NCBI GenBank assembly: GCA_902624275.1
Contig: CACNWW010000001.1
Coordinates: forward strand, 328,601-392,600
From: an uncultured Fidelibacterota bacterium
GTDB taxonomy: Bacteria > Fidelibacterota > Marinisomatia > Marinisomatales > Marinisomataceae
DNA length: 64,000 nt
Reading direction: 5' to 3'
Part shown: in pieces, positions 8,102-17,794 of the stretch
How the letters are laid out: each line of letters begins with the position of its first letter
Numbering within the stretch: the stretch's first letter is position 1
Position numbers and translations under genes: made by a program
Notes under the pieces: generated by a model
What the model was told of the DNA's origin: nothing
Seen by the model: only the letters and a program-made list of their open reading frames with translations
Database searches by the model: none

Positions 8102-10776
8102 AGTTCAACCTGTGCAGCGGCAAGGCGCGCAATAGGTACACGATAAGGAGAACAGCTAACATAATCAAGCCCCAAAATTTTACAGAACTCTATGCTGTTT
8201 GGTTCTCCACCGTGTTCGCCGCATATACCAATGGAAATCTTATTTTTTGTAGCCCTTGCATCTTTAACAGCCAGCCTCATGAGCCTACCAACACCTTTTC
8301 GATCAATTTGTTCAAAAGGATCAACAAGCAAGATTTCTTCTTTAAGGTAGTGCGGGAAAAACGTTCCCGTATCATCCCGGCTAAAACCAAAGGTCGTTTG
8401 TGTAAGGTCGTTTGTTCCAAAGCTAAAGAAATCAGCGTCTTTGGCAATCTCTTCTGCAACAAGGCAGGCGCGGGGAACCTCAATCATTGTACCAATTTTT
8501 AAATTAATTTTTAGCCCCTTTTTGTCAACAAGCTCATTTTTTGCCTTAAGCACAATATTTTTTTGATTTAAAAACTCTTTCAAGTTTGAAACAAGGGGTA
8601 TCATCAACTCTACTTTTGGACTCTTTCCTTCTTTTTTTAGTTTTACAGCAGCTCCAATTATAGCATGAGCCTGCATTGAGGTGACTTCTGGGAATGAAAT
8701 ACCGAGCCGACATCCGCGATGGCCGAGCATTGGGTTAGCCTCTTTTAAAGACTCTACCCTTTCTTCAACCGTTTTTAGCGGAAGTTTCATGTCGCGAGCC
8801 AGGTTTTTCATTTCCTTGCTGTGAATGTTAATAAACTCATGAAGTGGCGGATCCAGAAGCCTTACTGTTACTGGCATACCATCCATTTTTTTAAATATTT
8901 TATAAAAGTCTTTTGTTTGAAAGGGAAGGAGGTTTTTTAAATAAGAGGAACGACCCTCTTTTTCTTCAGCTAAAATCATTTTTCTAAACTCATGGACTCT
9001 TTTTTCTTCAAAAAACATATGCTCAGTTCTACAAAGACCAACACCCTCCGCACCAAAGCCAAGAGCCTTTTCACAGTCTTCAGGAGTATCTGCGTTTGTT
9101 CTAATTTTTAACTTTCTTATTTTATCTGCCCAAGACAGCAAGAGGCTTAGTGGACCTTTGTTATCCAAAGGGTTTTGAAACAACCGCAGACCACCAAGAT
9201 AAATATCACCAGAGGACCCGTTAAGTGTTATTTGTTCCCCTTCTTTAATTTTTATACCTGCTATTTTTGCAAACTTAAGACTTTTATCAATGGTTAAGTC
9301 TTTACATCCCACAACACAGCTTTTCCCCCAACCCCTTGCAACCAAAGCCGCATGACTGGTTAAACCGCCTCTAGATGTTAAAATTCCTTCGGAATAGTGC
9401 ATTCCATGAATGTCTTCAGGTGATGTTTCTTCGCGCACAAGTATAACTTTTTTACCCCTTTTTCCCAAAGCCTCAGCTTTTTCTGCGCTAAACACAGCAG
9501 CGCCGCAAGAAGCTCCAGGACCAGCTGGAAGACCAAATGAAACTGGATGGTTTTTGTCAAGATCTTCCGTATTAATATTTTTTAAGAGGCTTTCATAGAT
9601 TTGAAGGGGGTGAACCCTTCCCACAGCAACCTCTTTTGATACGAGCTTCTCTTTTACCATGTCCGTTGCTATTTTAATTGCTGCTATACCAGTTCTTTTC
9701 CCTCTTCTTGTTTGCAGCATCCAAAGCTTGTTTTCTTGAATTGTGAACTCAATATCTTGCATGTCATCAAAATGGTTTTCGAGCCTTTTTCTTACTTGTT
9801 CTAGCTCTTCAAAAGCTTTTGGCATTGTAATTGATAAAGAATTTTTACTTTTTTTATCATCAATTATTGGATGTGGCGTTCTAACTCCTGCAACGACATC
9901 TTCGCCTTGGGCTTTTGGTAGCCACTCTCCAAAAAAAACATTTTCACCGGTAGAGGGGTTTCTTGTAAATGCCACACCAGCACCACAGTCTTTTCCAAGG
10001 TTTCCAAAAACCATTGCTTGCACATTAACAGCTGTTCCCATGTTTGGTGAGATTTTTTCAAAATTTCTATATTCTTTTGCTCTTTTTCCGTTCCAGCTTT
10101 CAAAGACAGCGGCAACAGCCCCAAAGAGCTGCTCATGGTGGTCATCTGGAAAAGGAACACCAAACTCTTTTTTTACGATTTTTAAATATTTATCAGACAA
10201 AGACCTCCAATCTTTTGCTTTCATGTTAGAGTCGCTTTTATATCCATTGGATTTTTTAACAAAGGCTAGCTCTTTTTCCATAATCTCTCTGATTGGACGA
10301 GAAGACGTATTTAGCGCAAGAGCTTTTTCCATCACCACATCAGCATACATCATAATCAGCCTGCGATAACTATCATAAACAAAACCCTCATTTTTGCTTG
10401 CATCAATCATAAGGGGTATTGTTTTAGATGTAAGCCCTATGTTTAGTATTGTTTCCATCATTCCCGGCATAGAAACAGGGGCGCCAGACCTAACCGAAAG
10501 AAGGAGCGGGTTAGATCCACCAAAACTTTTTCCAATCACAACCTCTGTTTTTTTTATGTTTTTTTTAATATTGTTTTTTAGGTTCACCGAAAGAGATTTG
10601 CTTTTTAAGTAGTCAGAGCAGAGGCTTGTAGCCAATGTAAAACCCGGAGGAACGGGCAGTCCAAGCTTACACATTTCAGCAATATTGGCACCCTTGCCAC
10701 CCAAAACGTCAACCATGTTTTGGTCCCCGTCCGTTTGCATTTGAGAGAAAAAATATATTTTTTGTTTATTGTTCAT
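8098..10776 (-). CDS. ppdK: Pyruvate, phosphate dikinase
   Basis: An 892-residue full-length PPDK interconverting pyruvate + ATP + Pi with PEP + AMP + PPi. The N-terminal ATP-grasp domain begins with LGGKGANIAEMCKLGLPVPPGF. The swivelling domain carries the phosphorylated His in GGLTSHAALVARGWGKSCV. The C-terminal TIM-barrel has SFGTNDLTQTTFGFSRDD and the catalytic Cys in ICGEHGGEP. Length and motif order match bacterial PPDK. Because the reaction is reversible and consumes or makes PPi, it fits with the PPi-energised pump HppA elsewhere in the window; in this cell it could serve PPi-linked glycolysis or gluconeogenesis. It starts at an ATG 67 bases from the divergent lipoprotein gene and is followed with overlap by the SCCPDH-like gene. 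Confidence 0.97.
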   Translation of the reverse strand: MNNKQKIYFFSQMQTDGDQNMVDVLGGKGANIAEMCKLGLPVPPGFTLATSLCSDYLKSKSLSVNLKNNIKKNIKKTEVVIGKSFGGSNPLLLSVRSGAPVSMPGMMETILNIGLTSKTIPLMIDASKNEGFVYDSYRRLIMMYADVVMEKALALNTSSRPIREIMEKELAFVKKSNGYKSDSNMKAKDWRSLSDKYLKIVKKEFGVPFPDDHHEQLFGAVAAVFESWNGKRAKEYRNFEKISPNMGTAVNVQAMVFGNLGKDCGAGVAFTRNPSTGENVFFGEWLPKAQGEDVVAGVRTPHPIIDDKKSKNSLSITMPKAFEELEQVRKRLENHFDDMQDIEFTIQENKLWMLQTRRGKRTGIAAIKIATDMVKEKLVSKEVAVGRVHPLQIYESLLKNINTEDLDKNHPVSFGLPAGPGASCGAAVFSAEKAEALGKRGKKVILVREETSPEDIHGMHYSEGILTSRGGLTSHAALVARGWGKSCVVGCKDLTIDKSLKFAKIAGIKIKEGEQITLNGSSGDIYLGGLRLFQNPLDNKGPLSLLLSWADKIRKLKIRTNADTPEDCEKALGFGAEGVGLCRTEHMFFEEKRVHEFRKMILAEEKEGRSSYLKNLLPFQTKDFYKIFKKMDGMPVTVRLLDPPLHEFINIHSKEMKNLARDMKLPLKTVEERVESLKEANPMLGHRGCRLGISFPEVTSMQAHAIIGAAVKLKKEGKSPKVELMIPLVSNLKEFLNQKNIVLKAKNELVDKKGLKINLKIGTMIEVPRACLVAEEIAKDADFFSFGTNDLTQTTFGFSRDDTGTFFPHYLKEEILLVDPFEQIDRKGVGRLMRLAVKDARATKNKISIGICGEHGGEPNSIEFCKILGLDYVSCSPYRVPIARLAAAQVEL

Positions 10777-10843
10777 TATGAATACATTTTAGCTGATTTA
10801 AAAAAAAACAACCTTTTTGGGCAAAACAATTTAAGGAGTGACC

Positions 10844-11965
10844 GTGAAAAAAACATTTATATTATTCATAACATTATTTATGGTTTCATGTTCAGGAGAA
10901 ATATATGAAGATGAACTTAGGGTTGGTGAAGACAACCTAGCTTATGTTGGCGATTCAGAAAAGCTTTATTCCGGAGACGTTCTTGACAAATATGGAGAAA
11001 AGTTAGGAACATATAAAAAGGGAATTAAAGACGGAGCGTGGACAGAAATTGATTACAAGAACGGCACAAGAAAAAAGGCCAACTATATTAAAGGCACACC
11101 TGACGGAGAGCAAGTTACATATGTATTTCCAGGGCCGATGGACAACAACAAAAGACTCGAATATATTAACTATGAAGACGGCAAACCTGTTGGAACCTGG
11201 ACACAATGGAGCAGAGACAGTGAAAACAGGCTTAGAAAAACAGGAGAAATTGTTTTTGAAGAGGGGGCAGGAAGGTGGAGAGAGTGGGACCCAAACACCC
11301 TTGTGGTTGTAAGAGCCGGAGATTATGAATCCTGGGAAAGAAGCGGGCTCTGGAAAAGTTGGGACGCTCAAGAGGTTTTGGTTAGTGAAGGAGAGTATGT
11401 TGACGGCAAAAAGATTGACAAGTGGACCTGGTATAAAGACGGAGAAGACAAAGGATGGCAAGAGAATTATAACAATGGAGTTTTACATGGCAAGTTCAAT
11501 AACCTGTCCCCGTATGCAGAAATAAGAGGGGTTGGCACTTTTAGTGAGGGCGTTAAAACTGGAGAATGGGAAGAGTACTATACCAGCACCGAAGGATCTT
11601 TGGAGCGCTCGCAAACCGGAGCATATCAGTTTGGAAAAAAGGTAGGCACATGGTCCTTATATGCAAAAAACGGAAGAAGAATTGCTGAAGGAACGTTTAA
11701 GGATGATATTAAAGAAGGTGAGTGGACAGAGGGCCAGGACATAGATTTTGGTTCAAGATTTTTCGGACAAGGAACCTACTCTAATAATGAAAAAAATGGA
11801 AGCTGGGGCTATGTTGCACCAAGACAAAATCCAACAATCGAAGGATTCTTTACAAACGGAGAACCTTCTGGCGAGTGGAAGGTTGTATATAATAAAATAA
11901 CCTACAAGGGAAGCTTGGCGGATCTAAAAAAGAAAGTTCCAAAGCTAAATGAGTACTCTTTTTAA
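10844..11965 (+). CDS. Lipoprotein with MORN-like / YwqK-type repeats
   Basis: A 373-residue lipoprotein. The signal sequence ends in a lipobox (FMVSCS), so it should be lipid-anchored on the cell envelope. The mature protein is a run of about nine to ten imperfect repeats of the G-x-W-x-x-Y/W-x-x-N/D-G type (for example GAWTEIDYKNG, GTWSLYAKNG, GEWEEYY), the pattern of MORN-like or YwqK repeats that form an extended beta-strip. Function is unknown. I choose the GTG at 10844 (MKKTFILF) because GGAG at 10835-10838 sits five bases upstream; a GTG at 10838 overlaps that site and is less likely. The stop overlaps the next ATG by one base, so the two genes are coupled. Confidence 0.8.
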   Translation: MKKTFILFITLFMVSCSGEIYEDELRVGEDNLAYVGDSEKLYSGDVLDKYGEKLGTYKKGIKDGAWTEIDYKNGTRKKANYIKGTPDGEQVTYVFPGPMDNNKRLEYINYEDGKPVGTWTQWSRDSENRLRKTGEIVFEEGAGRWREWDPNTLVVVRAGDYESWERSGLWKSWDAQEVLVSEGEYVDGKKIDKWTWYKDGEDKGWQENYNNGVLHGKFNNLSPYAEIRGVGTFSEGVKTGEWEEYYTSTEGSLERSQTGAYQFGKKVGTWSLYAKNGRRIAEGTFKDDIKEGEWTEGQDIDFGSRFFGQGTYSNNEKNGSWGYVAPRQNPTIEGFFTNGEPSGEWKVVYNKITYKGSLADLKKKVPKLNEYSF

Positions 11966-12282
11966 TGATGTTTTGGGCTGTTAACAGCGCCTTTGTATTA
12001 TTTGCTGTTTTAAATATTAATGACCCAGACTGGTTTCTTTGGTTGCCAACATATTTGTTGGTTGTGGCGACCACAATTGCCCACAGGAAAAACAAGGTTA
12101 GCAAAAAAGTTGTTAATTTATTAATGGCCTACCTCTTCTTTATTTTTATTATATCTTTTTTTGGTTTTGTTGAGGTTTTAGATAAGAGTTCTGATAAAAT
12201 GGCAAACATGGATGAGCCAAAAAGGGAGGCCGTGGGTGCGTTGATGGCTATGGCCTGGGTTTTTTGGATATCTAGAGAATAA
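11965..12282 (+). CDS. TMEM220-like small membrane protein
   Basis: A 105-residue protein with three or four hydrophobic helices (about residues 2-15, 24-39, 50-68 and 88-101). LNINDPDWFLWLPTY near the N-terminus and EPKREAVGALMAMAW near the C-terminus match the conserved NDPDxxxW and ExxREAxG features I associate with the transmembrane 220 family, a widespread but uncharacterised family. It begins at TAATG shared with the lipoprotein stop and is co-translated with it. There is no enzyme motif. Recognition is from memory of the family pattern. Confidence 0.65.
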   Translation: MMFWAVNSAFVLFAVLNINDPDWFLWLPTYLLVVATTIAHRKNKVSKKVVNLLMAYLFFIFIISFFGFVEVLDKSSDKMANMDEPKREAVGALMAMAWVFWISRE

Positions 12283-12342
12283 ATAAAACCAATTTATCTT
12301 TATATTTATCTAAATGCGTTTTAAAATAAACATCACCTAAAT

Positions 12343-13002
12343 ATGTCTATTATAAAACTACTAACATCTTCTGTAGGGAGAAAAATTTTGATGGCTATTA
12401 CAGGGCTTTCTTTATCCCTTTTTATGGCCTTTCACCTTTTTGGGAACCTCTTCCTTTTTGTTGGAGAGGCGGCTTTCAATGAATATGTTAATAAGCTCCA
12501 CAAGCTTGGGTTTTTAATAAGAATTGCTGAGTTTTTTCTAGTACTTTTTGTTGGCAGTCACGCTTACAGTGGGATTTTATTGTGGATAAAAAACAGAAAA
12601 GCAAAAAAGGTGGTTTCATCTTACAGTAGAGACAATACATCAGGCGCCGCAAAGTCTGCAGCATTCACAGGAAGTGTTGTTTTTATTTTTCTTGCTACAC
12701 ACTGGTCTACTTTTTGGTACAAATTTAATTTTGATTTACAAGGAATGAGCTATTATTATGTTGTTACAGAAAGCTCGGTTGGTTTTGGGAGCCCAGCTGT
12801 TTCAATTTTTTATATTATTGCAATAGCTCTTTTGGGTTATCACCTAAAACACGGAATAGCCTCGGCCGGACAGACGCTTGGAATAGTTGGTACAAAATAT
12901 GAAAAAACATACAACAACGTTGCTGCTATTTTTTGGTTTTGGATTCCACTAGGATTTATCTCTATTCCGGTTTGGTTCGGCTTTTTGGTGAGAATATTAT
13001 GA
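12343..13002 (+). CDS. sdhC: Succinate dehydrogenase cytochrome b subunit (b558 / type B)
   Basis: A 219-residue membrane protein with five transmembrane helices, the length and helix count of the fused di-heme cytochrome b of type B succinate:quinone oxidoreductases (Bacillus, Bacteroidetes, Wolinella). It opens with [28 protein letters not shown]. Histidines suited to heme ligation lie in [22 protein letters not shown] and GYHLKHG. It anchors SdhAB and passes electrons to the quinone pool; type B enzymes usually work with menaquinone. It is first of sdhCAB, and no separate sdhD is present or needed. The 60-base upstream spacer is AT-rich, with no promoter I can defend. The ATGA at its end starts sdhA. 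Confidence 0.93.
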   Translation: MSIIKLLTSSVGRKILMAITGLSLSLFMAFHLFGNLFLFVGEAAFNEYVNKLHKLGFLIRIAEFFLVLFVGSHAYSGILLWIKNRKAKKVVSSYSRDNTSGAAKSAAFTGSVVFIFLATHWSTFWYKFNFDLQGMSYYYVVTESSVGFGSPAVSIFYIIAIALLGYHLKHGIASAGQTLGIVGTKYEKTYNNVAAIFWFWIPLGFISIPVWFGFLVRIL

Positions 13003-14921
13003 CAGAATATAATTTATTTTCAAAGGCTCCCAAAGGAGACCTATATACAAAATGGGAAGACTATAAAAAAAGCCTAAAAACGCTCACTCCAGAAGAAGCA
13101 AACAAGTATAAGGTTATTGTGATAGGTACTGGTCTTGCTGGGGCGTCCGCTTCGGCAACACTTGCAGAACAGGGTTTCAATGTTCACGCATTTTCTTTTC
13201 ACGAGTCGCCTAGAAGAGCCCACAGTATTGCTGCTCAAGGTGGAATAAATGCAGCAAAAAACTATAAGGGAGATGGAGACAGTGTTATGAGGCTGTTCTA
13301 TGACACTATAAAAGGAGGAGATTTTCGTTCAAGAGAAGACAACGTCTATAGGTTGGCAGAAATTAGTAAAAGCATTATAGATCAATGTGTTGCACAGGGA
13401 GTTCCCTTTGCGCGAGAGTACGGAGGGTTGTTAGACAACAGGTCTTTTGGAGGGGTACAGGTTTCGAGAACATTTTATGCCAGAGGACAAACCGGACAAC
13501 AGCTTTTGCTGGGAGCATACTCTGCCTTAAGTAGACAGCTTGAAAAGAAAAAAGTTGTGTTCTATCCAAGGCACGACATGCTAGATATTATTTTAGTTGA
13601 TGGTAAAGCTAAGGGCATTGTAACAAGAAACCTCATCGATGGAGAAATTAAAACACACAGTGCAGATATTGTTATATTGGCTACAGGGGGATACTCAAAT
13701 GTTTACTATCTTTCAACCAATGCAATGGCTAGCAACGTAACAGCAAATTGGAGAGCCCACAGAAAAGGAGCCTTATTTGCAAACCCAAGTTTTACGCAAA
13801 TTCATCCAACCTGTATACCGGTTAAAAACGATTTTCAATCTAAATTAACACTAATGAGCGAAAGTTTAAGAAATGATGGAAGAGTTTGGGTTCCAAAAAA
13901 GAAAAATGATCAAAGAAAAGCGGTTGATATTCCAGAAGATGAAAGAGATTATTATTTAGAAAGGATATACCCCGCTTTTGGGAACCTTGTTCCGCGTGAT
14001 GTTGCAAGCAGAAGAGCAAAAGAAGTTTGCGATGAGGGGAGGGGCATTGGACCAACTGGTTTTGCGGTGTATCTAGACTTTCAAAAAGCAATTGAGGAAA
14101 AAGGAGAAGATTTTATAAGAGAAAAGTATGGAAATCTTTTTGACATGTACCAAAACATAACAGATGAAAACCCATACAAAACACCAATGAAAATATATCC
14201 AGCTGTTCATTATACAATGGGAGGTCTTTGGGTAGATTACAACCTAATGACAACGGTTGAAGGCCTTTTTTCAATTGGAGAAAGCAACTTTTCTGACCAT
14301 GGGGCAAACAGACTAGGGGCTAGCGCCCTAATGCAAGGGTTAGCAGACGGATATTTTGTTATTCCACACACAGCAATGAACTTCTTGGCTCAAGAGAGCC
14401 CGCTTATGGGAGACATAACGGATAGGCAAGAATTCAAAGATGCAGAGGAAAAAACAAAGAAAGAAATTGAAAAGCTAATGAGTATTGACGGAAAACTGGC
14501 GGTCGACGAAGTTCATAGAGAACTAGGAAAGATTGTTTGGGATAAAATTGGAATGGCTAGAAACGAAGCAGGCCTTAAAGAGGCGCTTGCACAAATACCA
14601 AAAATTAAAGAAAGTTTTTGGAACAACATTTCAATACCAGGAAGTGAAAAAGACGTAAATCAAGAGCTGGAAAAAGCGCTGAGAATAAAAGACTTCATTG
14701 AGCTTGCAGAGCTGATGGCATATGATGCACTAGATAGAAAAGAATCGTGCGGAGCTCACTTTAGAGAGGAATACCAAACAGAAGAAAATGAAGCAGAAAG
14801 AAATGATGAGAGCTATAAATATGTTGCTGCTTGGGATTATTCAGAAAATCAAGAACCAAAGCTTTTCAAAGAAGAATTAAAGTATAACAATGTTAAGCTA
14901 AAAACCAGAAGCTACAAGTGA
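12999..14921 (+). CDS. sdhA: Succinate dehydrogenase flavoprotein subunit
   Basis: A 640-residue flavoprotein of succinate dehydrogenase / fumarate reductase. [21 protein letters not shown] is the FAD dinucleotide fold. [18 protein letters not shown] includes the His expected to bind FAD covalently. [12 protein letters not shown] and the [20 protein letters not shown] segment complete the substrate and FAD site, and the C-terminal domain has [13 protein letters not shown] use the ATG at 12999, which overlaps the sdhC stop as ATGA; an earlier in-frame ATG at 12933 lies within sdhC and would add 22 residues unlike the family. The roughly 45-residue lead before the FAD fold is normal for Bacteroidetes-like type B SdhA. 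Confidence 0.96.
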   Translation: MTEYNLFSKAPKGDLYTKWEDYKKSLKTLTPEEANKYKVIVIGTGLAGASASATLAEQGFNVHAFSFHESPRRAHSIAAQGGINAAKNYKGDGDSVMRLFYDTIKGGDFRSREDNVYRLAEISKSIIDQCVAQGVPFAREYGGLLDNRSFGGVQVSRTFYARGQTGQQLLLGAYSALSRQLEKKKVVFYPRHDMLDIILVDGKAKGIVTRNLIDGEIKTHSADIVILATGGYSNVYYLSTNAMASNVTANWRAHRKGALFANPSFTQIHPTCIPVKNDFQSKLTLMSESLRNDGRVWVPKKKNDQRKAVDIPEDERDYYLERIYPAFGNLVPRDVASRRAKEVCDEGRGIGPTGFAVYLDFQKAIEEKGEDFIREKYGNLFDMYQNITDENPYKTPMKIYPAVHYTMGGLWVDYNLMTTVEGLFSIGESNFSDHGANRLGASALMQGLADGYFVIPHTAMNFLAQESPLMGDITDRQEFKDAEEKTKKEIEKLMSIDGKLAVDEVHRELGKIVWDKIGMARNEAGLKEALAQIPKIKESFWNNISIPGSEKDVNQELEKALRIKDFIELAELMAYDALDRKESCGAHFREEYQTEENEAERNDESYKYVAAWDYSENQEPKLFKEELKYNNVKLKTRSYK

Positions 14922-15683
14922 ATGAATATTAATCTTAAAATATGGAGACAGAGATCCGCTTCTAAAAGTGGGGATGTAAAAAAGTACAGGCTGGAAAATA
15001 TAGACCCAAACATTTCTTTTTTAGAAATGTTAGACATTTTAAACATAAAACTTGTTAAAGAAAAAAAAGACCCAGTCGCTTTTGATCATGACTGTCGAGA
15101 AGGAATTTGTGGTTCTTGTGGCTTTATGATTAATGGGCAACCGCACGGCCCGCAAAGAGCCACTACAGTTTGTCAGCTCCACATGCGAGCTTTTAAAAAC
15201 GAAGATGATATATTGTTAGAACCTTTTAGAGCAGAATCCTTTCCTGTAATTAAGGACCTTTCAGTTGATAGAAAAGCTTTTGATAAGATTATATCTTCTG
15301 GGGGCTATGTTTCAACAAACACGGGAGAGGCACCAGAAGCCAACTCGATAACAATCGAAAAAGAGTTTGCAGATGAAGCATTTCTTTCTTCAGCATGTAT
15401 CGGTTGTGGGGCGTGCGTTGCAGCTTGTAAAAATTCATCTGCTATGCTTTTTACATCAGCAAAAGTTGCACACCTTTCTCTTTTACCACAAGGACAAAAG
15501 GAAGCTAAAAACAGGGTTACAAACATGGTTGCAACTATGGATGAAGCAGGTTTTGGTTCTTGTACAAACACAGGAGCGTGTTCTGCAGAATGCCCAAAAG
15601 AAATAGGACAGATTAACATAGCAAGATTAAACCAAGAGTACATATCAAGCACCCTTGCAGGTTTTTTAAAGAAAAAAGAATGA
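14922..15683 (+). CDS. sdhB: Succinate dehydrogenase iron-sulfur subunit
   Basis: A 253-residue iron-sulfur subunit. The N-terminal ferredoxin domain holds the 2Fe-2S ligands in [15 protein letters not shown] and a later Cys in TTVCQLHM. The C-terminal domain has [13 protein letters not shown] for the 4Fe-4S cluster and [15 protein letters not shown] for the 3Fe-4S cluster, so all three clusters appear intact. It carries electrons from SdhA FAD to the cytochrome b. It begins directly after the sdhA TGA with no gap. The TGA at its end overlaps the ATG of the FAH-family gene (ATGA), extending the operon. Confidence 0.96.
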   Translation: MNINLKIWRQRSASKSGDVKKYRLENIDPNISFLEMLDILNIKLVKEKKDPVAFDHDCREGICGSCGFMINGQPHGPQRATTVCQLHMRAFKNEDDILLEPFRAESFPVIKDLSVDRKAFDKIISSGGYVSTNTGEAPEANSITIEKEFADEAFLSSACIGCGACVAACKNSSAMLFTSAKVAHLSLLPQGQKEAKNRVTNMVATMDEAGFGSCTNTGACSAECPKEIGQINIARLNQEYISSTLAGFLKKKE

Positions 15684-16291
15684 TAGAAATTAAAAAAATT
15701 GAAAACATCTATTGTGTTGGAAGAAATTTTGAAGGACACGCAAAAGAGCTGGGCAACAAGGTTCCAGCCGCGCCCCTAATTTTTCAAAAATCAAACTCAA
15801 CAATTAATTTTACAAACAAGATAGAGGTACCAAAAAACAAAACCATTGAACACGAACTAGAGGTTGTTGTTCTAATAGGTAAAAATGGATCTGCAAAAAC
15901 CCACAAGGAAGCACGAAGCTTTATTTCGGGTTTTTCTGTTGGTCTTGATTTAACAGACAGGGAGCTCCAGGGCGATCTTAAGAAAAAAGGACTTCCCTGG
16001 TTTGCTGCAAAATCATTTAAAGGGTCAGCTGTTTTAGATAAAAACTTCAAACCTGAATGTCCCAAAGAGTTTTATTTAAATGTTAATCACAAGTTAAAGC
16101 AAAAGGGAAGTTTAAAGGACATGATATTTTCTTTTGAAGATATCATTTTTCACATATCAAAGATTGTTGATTTTAAAAAGGGAGACATAATATTCACTGG
16201 AACACCTGAAGGTGTAGGGACCCTTGAAAGAGGCGATCAAATTGAAATGGGTTTTACAAGCCATTACACCAAGAAGCTTTTTGTTGTTTAG
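15680..16291 (+). CDS. Fumarylacetoacetate hydrolase family protein (FAHD1-like)
   Basis: A 203-residue single-domain FAH-family protein. [17 protein letters not shown] at the N-terminus closely resembles the FAHD1 / YcgM branch. The metal-binding acidic residues lie in [12 protein letters not shown] and [10 protein letters not shown], with FTGTPEGVG near the C-terminus. Members act as acylpyruvase, oxaloacetate decarboxylase or oxaloacetate tautomerase. Tautomerase activity would suit its place behind sdhCAB, since enol-oxaloacetate inhibits succinate dehydrogenase; that link is inference from position. It overlaps the sdhB stop by four bases. Its stop shares TTAG with the convergent tonB stop. 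Confidence 0.88.
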   Translation: MIEIKKIENIYCVGRNFEGHAKELGNKVPAAPLIFQKSNSTINFTNKIEVPKNKTIEHELEVVVLIGKNGSAKTHKEARSFISGFSVGLDLTDRELQGDLKKKGLPWFAAKSFKGSAVLDKNFKPECPKEFYLNVNHKLKQKGSLKDMIFSFEDIIFHISKIVDFKKGDIIFTGTPEGVGTLERGDQIEMGFTSHYTKKLFVV

Positions 16292-16980
16292 TTTTGAAGC
16301 TTAAAGTTGATTGGGATTGTAATCCAAACACCAACCTTTGTTTCACGTTGCTTAGCTGGTCTAAATCTAGTTTTTCTTAAAGCATCAACCGCAGCCTCGT
16401 TTAGCCCCGTATTAGGAATTCCTTTTAGAATAATTGTTTCTTTAACCCTACCTGTTTTATCAATAAAACACTGTACCAAAACTTGTCCTTCAATACCAGC
16501 CTCTTGTGCAATATCAGGATATATTGGCTTAATTGGGAATAGAGGCCTTGGCGGGTCATCATAAGGAATAAATTTAACTTGTGGGCCAGAAGGGGGTGGA
16601 GGAGGTGCATCCCACGCATCAAAATTGTCTAAATCTGTCTCTTCAATTGTAAGATCATCAGCCAAGTCATCATCTTCAGACTCAACAGGAACAGAAGGTC
16701 TTGCTGGAGGGGGAGGAGTTTCAAATTGTTGAGTTTCTGGTATTTCAATATTCTCAATGATAATTTGACTCTCTGTCTCAATATCAATATCGTTCTCAAA
16801 GCGTTGTAATGAATAAAAACCTAACAACAAAAGAAAAGATGCAAACAATAGCCCAACCCTAAGCACTGTTGAATATTTTTCTTTTAATGATTTCTCAAGC
16901 AGTCTTGCCCTTTTTAGAAAAAAGTCAACCAATCTTGAGAATGGATTAAATTTATCTAATAGTTTTTTTAGCTCATCCAT
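16288..16980 (-). CDS. tonB: TonB family energy transducer
   Basis: A 230-residue inner-membrane protein with a cytoplasmic basic N-terminus of about 40 residues, one transmembrane helix (LLFASFLLLLGFY), an acidic and proline-rich periplasmic linker (PPPPARPSVP, then a D/E-rich stretch, then PPPPPSGP), and a C-terminal TonB domain with YPDIAQEAGIEGQVLVQCFID, GLNEAAVDALRKTRFRPA and a VWITIPINFKL end. It transmits proton-motive force from ExbB/ExbD to outer-membrane transporters. It is last of exbB-exbD-exbD-tonB, its ATG sharing one base with the second exbD stop. No TonB-dependent receptor lies in the window, so the cargo is unknown. The N-terminal cytoplasmic extension is longer than in E. 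coli TonB. Confidence 0.92.
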   Translation of the reverse strand: MDELKKLLDKFNPFSRLVDFFLKRARLLEKSLKEKYSTVLRVGLLFASFLLLLGFYSLQRFENDIDIETESQIIIENIEIPETQQFETPPPPARPSVPVESEDDDLADDLTIEETDLDNFDAWDAPPPPPSGPQVKFIPYDDPPRPLFPIKPIYPDIAQEAGIEGQVLVQCFIDKTGRVKETIILKGIPNTGLNEAAVDALRKTRFRPAKQRETKVGVWITIPINFKLQN

Positions 16981-17393
16981 TAGTTTGGAGCCTTAACCTT
17001 TGTAGAATAGTTTAATTTTAACGCATCTGCTTTTCTCAATTCATTGTGAATATCAGAAATAATTTCCATTCTAGCAGCCTGATCGGCTTTTAAAGAAACC
17101 GTAAGCTGAGGGTCAGATGCTCTTTTTTCATACATTACGTGTCTTACATCTTGATTGTTATAAAGTTTGTCTTCGATTGAAATTAATCCATCTTTTGACA
17201 CCCAAATATCTGATGTGTGTCTTTTTGACTCGAGTTTTTCAATTCTTTCTGCTTTTGGTAGTGAAACTGGAAGACCCGAAAACTCTCTTAGAACAGTGGT
17301 AACCATAAAAAAGATTAAAAGCATAAAGATAATATCGGGCATGGAGGATGTCGATATTTTTGACTCAACCCCTGATTTTCTTCTAAACTTCAT
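16980..17393 (-). CDS. exbD: ExbD-type biopolymer transport protein (second copy)
   Basis: A 137-residue ExbD/TolR protein: short basic cytoplasmic start, one helix with the conserved Asp (SMPDIIFMLLIFFMVTT), and a periplasmic domain with VSKDGLISIEDK and VSLKADQAARMEIISDIHNELRKA. With ExbB it forms the proton channel that energises TonB. It is distinct in sequence from the neighbouring exbD, so the pair may form a hetero-oligomer or serve different partners. Its ATG shares one base with the upstream exbD stop. Confidence 0.92.
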   Translation of the reverse strand: MKFRRKSGVESKISTSSMPDIIFMLLIFFMVTTVLREFSGLPVSLPKAERIEKLESKRHTSDIWVSKDGLISIEDKLYNNQDVRHVMYEKRASDPQLTVSLKADQAARMEIISDIHNELRKADALKLNYSTKVKAPN

Positions 17394-17791
17394 TATTCTG
17401 TCTCCGCAATTGATATTCTGGTAGCGTTTGCAATTTTCAGCTGGTCTAAAACTTCAACATATACATCGTACTCTGCTTTTTCATGAGCCTTAACTGAAAC
17501 AATAAGCTTATCATTCGCACGAATTTCTTCTTTAACTCGTCTACTTAAATCTTTCATTTCAACAGGCTCGCCACCAAGCAACACATTACCAGAGGCGCTG
17601 ATAAGGCAGTTAAGAATATTCTTTTTGTTGATCTCTAACTCTTGTCCTTCTGCAGGAAGAATTATTCCTAGACCCTTATCCATATCAATGGTTGTGGTAA
17701 CCAAGAAGAACACCAGCAAAAGAAATGCTATGTCAGCCATTCCGCCTTCAGGAATAGCACCGACGCGGGCTTTTCGTTCTCTAAGAGCCAT
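17393..17791 (-). CDS. exbD: ExbD-type biopolymer transport protein (first copy)
   Basis: A 132-residue ExbD/TolR protein with a basic N-terminus, a transmembrane helix with the conserved channel Asp (GGMADIAFLLLVFFLVTT) and a periplasmic domain ending in VKAHEKAEYDVYVEVLDQLKIANATRISIAE. It should pair with the ExbB encoded four bases upstream. Tandem, non-identical exbD genes behind one exbB are common in Bacteroidetes-like genomes. The motif MADIAFLLLVFFLVTTT is nearly canonical. Confidence 0.93.
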   Translation of the reverse strand: MALRERKARVGAIPEGGMADIAFLLLVFFLVTTTIDMDKGLGIILPAEGQELEINKKNILNCLISASGNVLLGGEPVEMKDLSRRVKEEIRANDKLIVSVKAHEKAEYDVYVEVLDQLKIANATRISIAETE

Positions 17792-17794
17792 ATT

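Noticed and set aside
9743-10369. A 208-codon open frame on the plus strand inside ppdK
   Set aside because: It lies wholly opposite the well-conserved PPDK ATP-grasp domain, has no recognisable motif, and is the kind of antisense opening expected from this codon usage.
10777-10843. Riboswitch or terminator in the ppdK/lipoprotein divergent spacer
   Set aside because: Only 67 AT-rich bases with no stable hairpin that I could draw; nothing beyond the Shine-Dalgarno at 10835 is supportable.
12933-12998. Earlier in-frame ATG for sdhA giving 22 extra residues
   Set aside because: The extension lies inside sdhC, has no family resemblance, and the ATGA overlap at 12999 is the usual coupling in this genome.
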